Of a DNA stretch of 64,000 nucleotides, positions 61,661 to 64,000 are shown one piece after another. The notes beneath the pieces were generated by a model, which was given only the letters and a program-made list of their open reading frames with translations, had not been told where the DNA came from and did not search any database. Numbering within the stretch: the first letter of the stretch is position 1; every line of letters begins with the position of its first letter. Source of the stretch: Flavobacteriales bacterium UBA4422 (lineage in GTDB: Bacteria; Bacteroidota; Bacteroidia; Flavobacteriales_G; Salibacteraceae); contig DGQE01000003.1 of the NCBI GenBank assembly GCA_002389645.1, forward strand, positions 99,610 through 163,609, in the 5' to 3' direction. The position numbers and the translations under genes are program-made.

Positions 61661-62482
61661 TTAAGGCAGCATCGCCTTAAAGTCATCATAGCTGGTTGGA
61701 GCAAAATACTCAGTTGAGCAACCTAATTCAGCAGCTTTTGCTCTAATATCCTCAACCCTTGTCTCAGGATTTGGATGCGTGCTTAAAAATGTCGGAACGC
61801 TAGCCCCTTCTCCTTCAGCTGATATTCTTTCAAAAAATGTCGCAGCACCGTCACACCTATATGGCGTGGAGGATAGATAATCAACCGAATAAGCATCAGC
61901 CTCAGATTCATCAGAACGGCTGAATTTAAGCACTGCTGCATTTTCTGCAAGACCTGCTGCTATCGATGCTATACCAGAAGGATTATCTCCTAGCGCCATT
62001 GACAAAACTGTTTGCACACCATACGACTCTAACATCTGTTTCGCAGAATGGCGTCTGTCTGCATGAGCAATTTCGTGTCCTAATACCCCCATCAAATCAT
62101 CTTCATTGTCCAAATATTTAATAATACCTGTGTAGAAGTAGATATAGCCACCAGGAGCCGCGAAAGCGTTCAAGACGTCTTCGTCAATGATGTGAACCTC
62201 CCAAGTAAACTCATCCTTAAACCTTATTTCAGATGATTCTAGCACTTGATCCCGCAAACCTTCTAGATATGCATAAGCATCAGCATATTGCGCTCGATCT
62301 AGTACTGGATATTCATCTGGCTTCGAGGCAATTTCAGACTGCAACTGAAGTCCTAAGCTTTTATCGTCTTCTAGGGTATAAACTAAATCAACCAAATCTT
62401 TGTCACAACCACTCAATCCCAATGTGGAAACTAAAATGAAAACAAAAAGCCTAGCTAGAGGATATTTGGATACTAGTATCAT
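61661..62482 (-). CDS. M48 family metalloprotease lipoprotein
   Basis: A 273-residue predicted lipoprotein (lipobox LSGC, C26) with zinc site HEIAH (H136, E137, H140) in MGVLGHEIAHADRRHS and the third ligand in ESEADAYSVDYL (about 192). VLNAFAAPGGYIYFYTGII and STHPNPETRVEDI are typical of M48C/BepA-like proteases that check outer-membrane protein assembly. Overlaps the preceding TerB-like gene by four bases. Confidence 0.92.
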   Translation of the reverse strand: MILVSKYPLARLFVFILVSTLGLSGCDKDLVDLVYTLEDDKSLGLQLQSEIASKPDEYPVLDRAQYADAYAYLEGLRDQVLESSEIRFKDEFTWEVHIIDEDVLNAFAAPGGYIYFYTGIIKYLDNEDDLMGVLGHEIAHADRRHSAKQMLESYGVQTVLSMALGDNPSGIASIAAGLAENAAVLKFSRSDESEADAYSVDYLSSTPYRCDGAATFFERISAEGEGASVPTFLSTHPNPETRVEDIRAKAAELGCSTEYFAPTSYDDFKAMLP

Positions 62483-62934
62483 TTAAGACCTTTTTTATGA
62501 CGATCAAGATGTGCACTTAACAATGGAAAGGCAAAAGATTGAAATACGGTAGAATTAGCGTTAAAAACCTTGTCATATATAGACTCTAAGTTCTTGCTGA
62601 ATTCAGTTGTAAATACTGGTCCCACTTCCTTTAAAATATCCATAGACTCTTCCAATTTCTTTTGAATAAAGCCTTCCTTTTTTTCATACTCCTCGGGCAA
62701 TAAAGCCGTGTAGGTATCAAAATCACGCTCAAAATGAAGATCTAACTTCTCATAGATTGGTTGGAGGTATTCAGCTGAGCTAAAAGTTCGCACATGTGTT
62801 TGTTTAATGGCCACCGCTCTTTCCTCTTCATTGATCACTCCATCTTGGTGAATTGCAGCTAAAATTGTTGTCCAAACGATTGCATCTCCAAGTTTTGCGA
62901 TTACCTCATCAGAATACTCATATACATCTTCCAT
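62479..62934 (-). CDS. TerB-like helical protein
   Basis: About 151 residues from ATG 62934; a TTG precedes it. All-helical layout: DAIVWTTILAAIHQDGVINEEERAVAIKQTHVR with the D-G-x-I-x-x-E-E pattern of TerB/DUF533-type domains, then FERDFDTYTALLP and a C-terminal part with FNANSTVFQSFAFPLLSAHL. No signal peptide. Coupled to the M48 lipoprotein gene. Function unknown. Confidence 0.65.
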   Translation of the reverse strand: MEDVYEYSDEVIAKLGDAIVWTTILAAIHQDGVINEEERAVAIKQTHVRTFSSAEYLQPIYEKLDLHFERDFDTYTALLPEEYEKKEGFIQKKLEESMDILKEVGPVFTTEFSKNLESIYDKVFNANSTVFQSFAFPLLSAHLDRHKKGLK

Positions 62935-63037
62935 CAACTAATTTTAGTTGGGCTGCAAAAATGTAATTTTAAAACGTCAAGTTATCACATGATGCGTGAA
63001 GTTTTCAAAACAAAATGAACCAAGAGTGGTGCTGCAC

Positions 63038-63697
63038 TTATTTTAATTTATCCGCAAATGCTTTTCTAAACTTTTCGACTTTAGGTTGGATTACAAACGT
63101 ACAATAAGGCTGAGAGGTGTTACTGTTGTAGTAATTTTGGTGATAATCTTCAGCTACATAAAAATCTGTCAGCTCTTCAATAGTCGTAACTACAGGGTTA
63201 GGGTAAGCACCTGATTCATCAAGTTTTCGTTTGTAGTACTCAGTCTTTTCTTTCTGCTTTTCATTATGGTAAAACACTGATGACCGATATTGAGTTCCTA
63301 TATCATTTCCTTGCCTATTCAACGTTGTAGGATCATGTGTCTTCCAAAAAACTTCCAACAACTCATCAAATGATATAACATCAGGATCAAATACTATTTG
63401 AGCTACTTCGGCATGCCCCGTCCTACCTGTGCAAACTTCTTTGTAAGAGGGATTCTTTATAAAGCCTCCAGCATAGCCAGACGTAACACTTTCCACCCCT
63501 TTGAGCTCCTGAAAAACAGCTTCAATACACCAAAAGCATCCAGCTCCAAGTGTAGCGGTATCCATTCCTTCTGCGATCATTTCTTTATCCATTTTTTCAG
63601 ATAGCACTGCTTCATTTCTCTTTTCTTCTGCATTACTGCATGAGAAAGAAGTCATCATGACAAGAGCAGTTGCTAAGGTTTTAATTGTTGCATTCAT
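63038..63697 (-). CDS. msrA: Lipoprotein peptide-methionine (S)-S-oxide reductase
   Basis: About 219 residues from ATG 63697 (ATG 63706 is an alternative; GTG 63742 is less likely). Lipobox SFSC (C20). The MsrA active site GAGCFWCIEAVF (catalytic C54) and GRTGHAEVAQIVFDP, HDPTTLNRQGNDIGTQYRS and EDYHQNYY follow. It reduces methionine-S-sulfoxide; the lipid anchor places it in the envelope, like the MsrB lipoprotein at 30.0-30.6 kb. Single gene. Confidence 0.93.
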   Translation of the reverse strand: MNATIKTLATALVMMTSFSCSNAEEKRNEAVLSEKMDKEMIAEGMDTATLGAGCFWCIEAVFQELKGVESVTSGYAGGFIKNPSYKEVCTGRTGHAEVAQIVFDPDVISFDELLEVFWKTHDPTTLNRQGNDIGTQYRSSVFYHNEKQKEKTEYYKRKLDESGAYPNPVVTTIEELTDFYVAEDYHQNYYNSNTSQPYCTFVIQPKVEKFRKAFADKLK

Positions 63698-63754
63698 GTC
63701 TATCATCTTAACAATGGTAAAGACGATAAAGTTGTGATGCACTTACAATTCACC

Positions 63755-64000
63755 TTATTCCGCTATATCTCGGAAACCATCATCGTCATCATCATCCTCT
63801 AAATCATCAAGATGAGACTCTAATTCACGCACCTCTATTGTACCACCGAAATCAAATATTGGACAGTCCTGAGCCATCTCTACGGCCATTTCCATGTCAG
63901 TAGTTTCGAGGATCAGATAACCAGTAACGCTATCATCAGCACTTTCTTGTCTTGCAGATGCGCCATTTTTATCTACTATAACCGCATGATCCTTCATCGG
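63755..64000 (-). CDS. YCII-family protein, cut by the right edge
   Basis: The frame is open to the right edge; the ATG at 63997 would give 80 residues, but YCII/DGPF domains are usually 90-120 residues with an N-terminal part missing here. Present: SADDSVTGYLILETTDMEMAVEMAQDCPIF and FGGTIEVRELE, the typical second half. The C-terminal tail is very acidic (LDDLEDDDDDDGF). Function of the family is uncertain. Confidence 0.7.
   Translation of the reverse strand, partial: PMKDHAVIVDKNGASARQESADDSVTGYLILETTDMEMAVEMAQDCPIFDFGGTIEVRELESHLDDLEDDDDDDGFRDIAE

Noticed and set aside
1..64000. Search for tRNA, rRNA, insertion sequence, integrase or phage genes
   Set aside because: No cloverleaf-like segment, rRNA stretch, transposase motif or terminal inverted repeat with a target duplication was recognised by eye. 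A tool run (tRNAscan, Infernal) would be needed to exclude small RNAs.

Overview
The window looks like chromosomal DNA of a free-living, gliding-type member of the Bacteroidota, most likely Flavobacteriia (order Flavobacteriales or a close relative). The signs are several very large exported proteins ending in type IX secretion system (T9SS) sorting domains (types A and B), many lipoproteins with LxxC lipoboxes, families typical of the phylum (DUF2452, DUF4294, split transketolase, group III truncated haemoglobin), no Shine-Dalgarno pattern before starts, and promoters of the phylum's TAnnTTTG (-7) type. The best promoter, before sucC, has TTTG, a 19-base spacer, then TACATTTG. No rRNA, tRNA, CRISPR array, insertion sequence or prophage was seen. 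Gene density is very high and no gene-free stretch exceeds 300 bases.

Layout. 1-2.7 kb (minus): a tightly coupled set of a secreted protein cut by the window edge, a GH28-like beta-helix protein and a CBM9-like protein. 2.8-6.1 kb: lipoproteins of unknown role and a small methyltransferase. 6.1-11.9 kb (minus): peptidase T, a haloperoxidase-like T9SS cargo, lipoyl synthase and ornithine aminotransferase. 12-16 kb: cupin, HU, ribosomal protein THX with a histone-H1-like tail, PdxH, YqgE, an aminotransferase class IV lyase and a rhomboid protease. 16-26 kb (minus): NAD(P)HX repair enzyme, thioredoxin-fold protein, TPR/PD40 protein, DUF4440 lipoprotein, DUF2452, a 1120-residue PKD adhesin, an M28 peptidase and a further T9SS cargo. 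26-30 kb: a metal-homeostasis module in which a TonB-dependent receptor diverges from a DtxR/MntR-type repressor and a ZIP permease around an array of TCTAAA/TTTAGA half-sites.

30-35.5 kb: lipoprotein MsrB, dapA with DUF6913 and an exported protein, ferredoxin, truncated haemoglobin and ychF. 35.6-44 kb: a 1283-residue T9SS protein, then an operon in which the two halves of transketolase are separated by an exported von Willebrand A protein and followed by a class III aminotransferase. 44-47.5 kb: SRAP protein, DUF6580-like membrane protein, AlkD-like protein and a LamG protein. 47.7-51.2 kb: a 1022-residue ABCG-like transporter with a TerB-like N-terminus, then hpf. 51-54.7 kb: fabI, recN and an LpxL-type acyltransferase. 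54.7-64 kb (minus): DUF4294, a translationally coupled run of PEGA-trypsin protease, propeller-like lipoprotein, barrel-like protein and accC, then sucC, M48 lipoprotein, TerB-like protein, lipoprotein MsrA and a YCII-family protein cut by the window edge.

Most of the window is housekeeping and envelope biology. The parts that stand out are the metal regulon with its overlapping operators, the split transketolase operon with its VWA insert, the THX-H1 fusion, the TerB-ABC transporter, and an alkD-like gene whose conserved frame runs upstream of its only canonical start.
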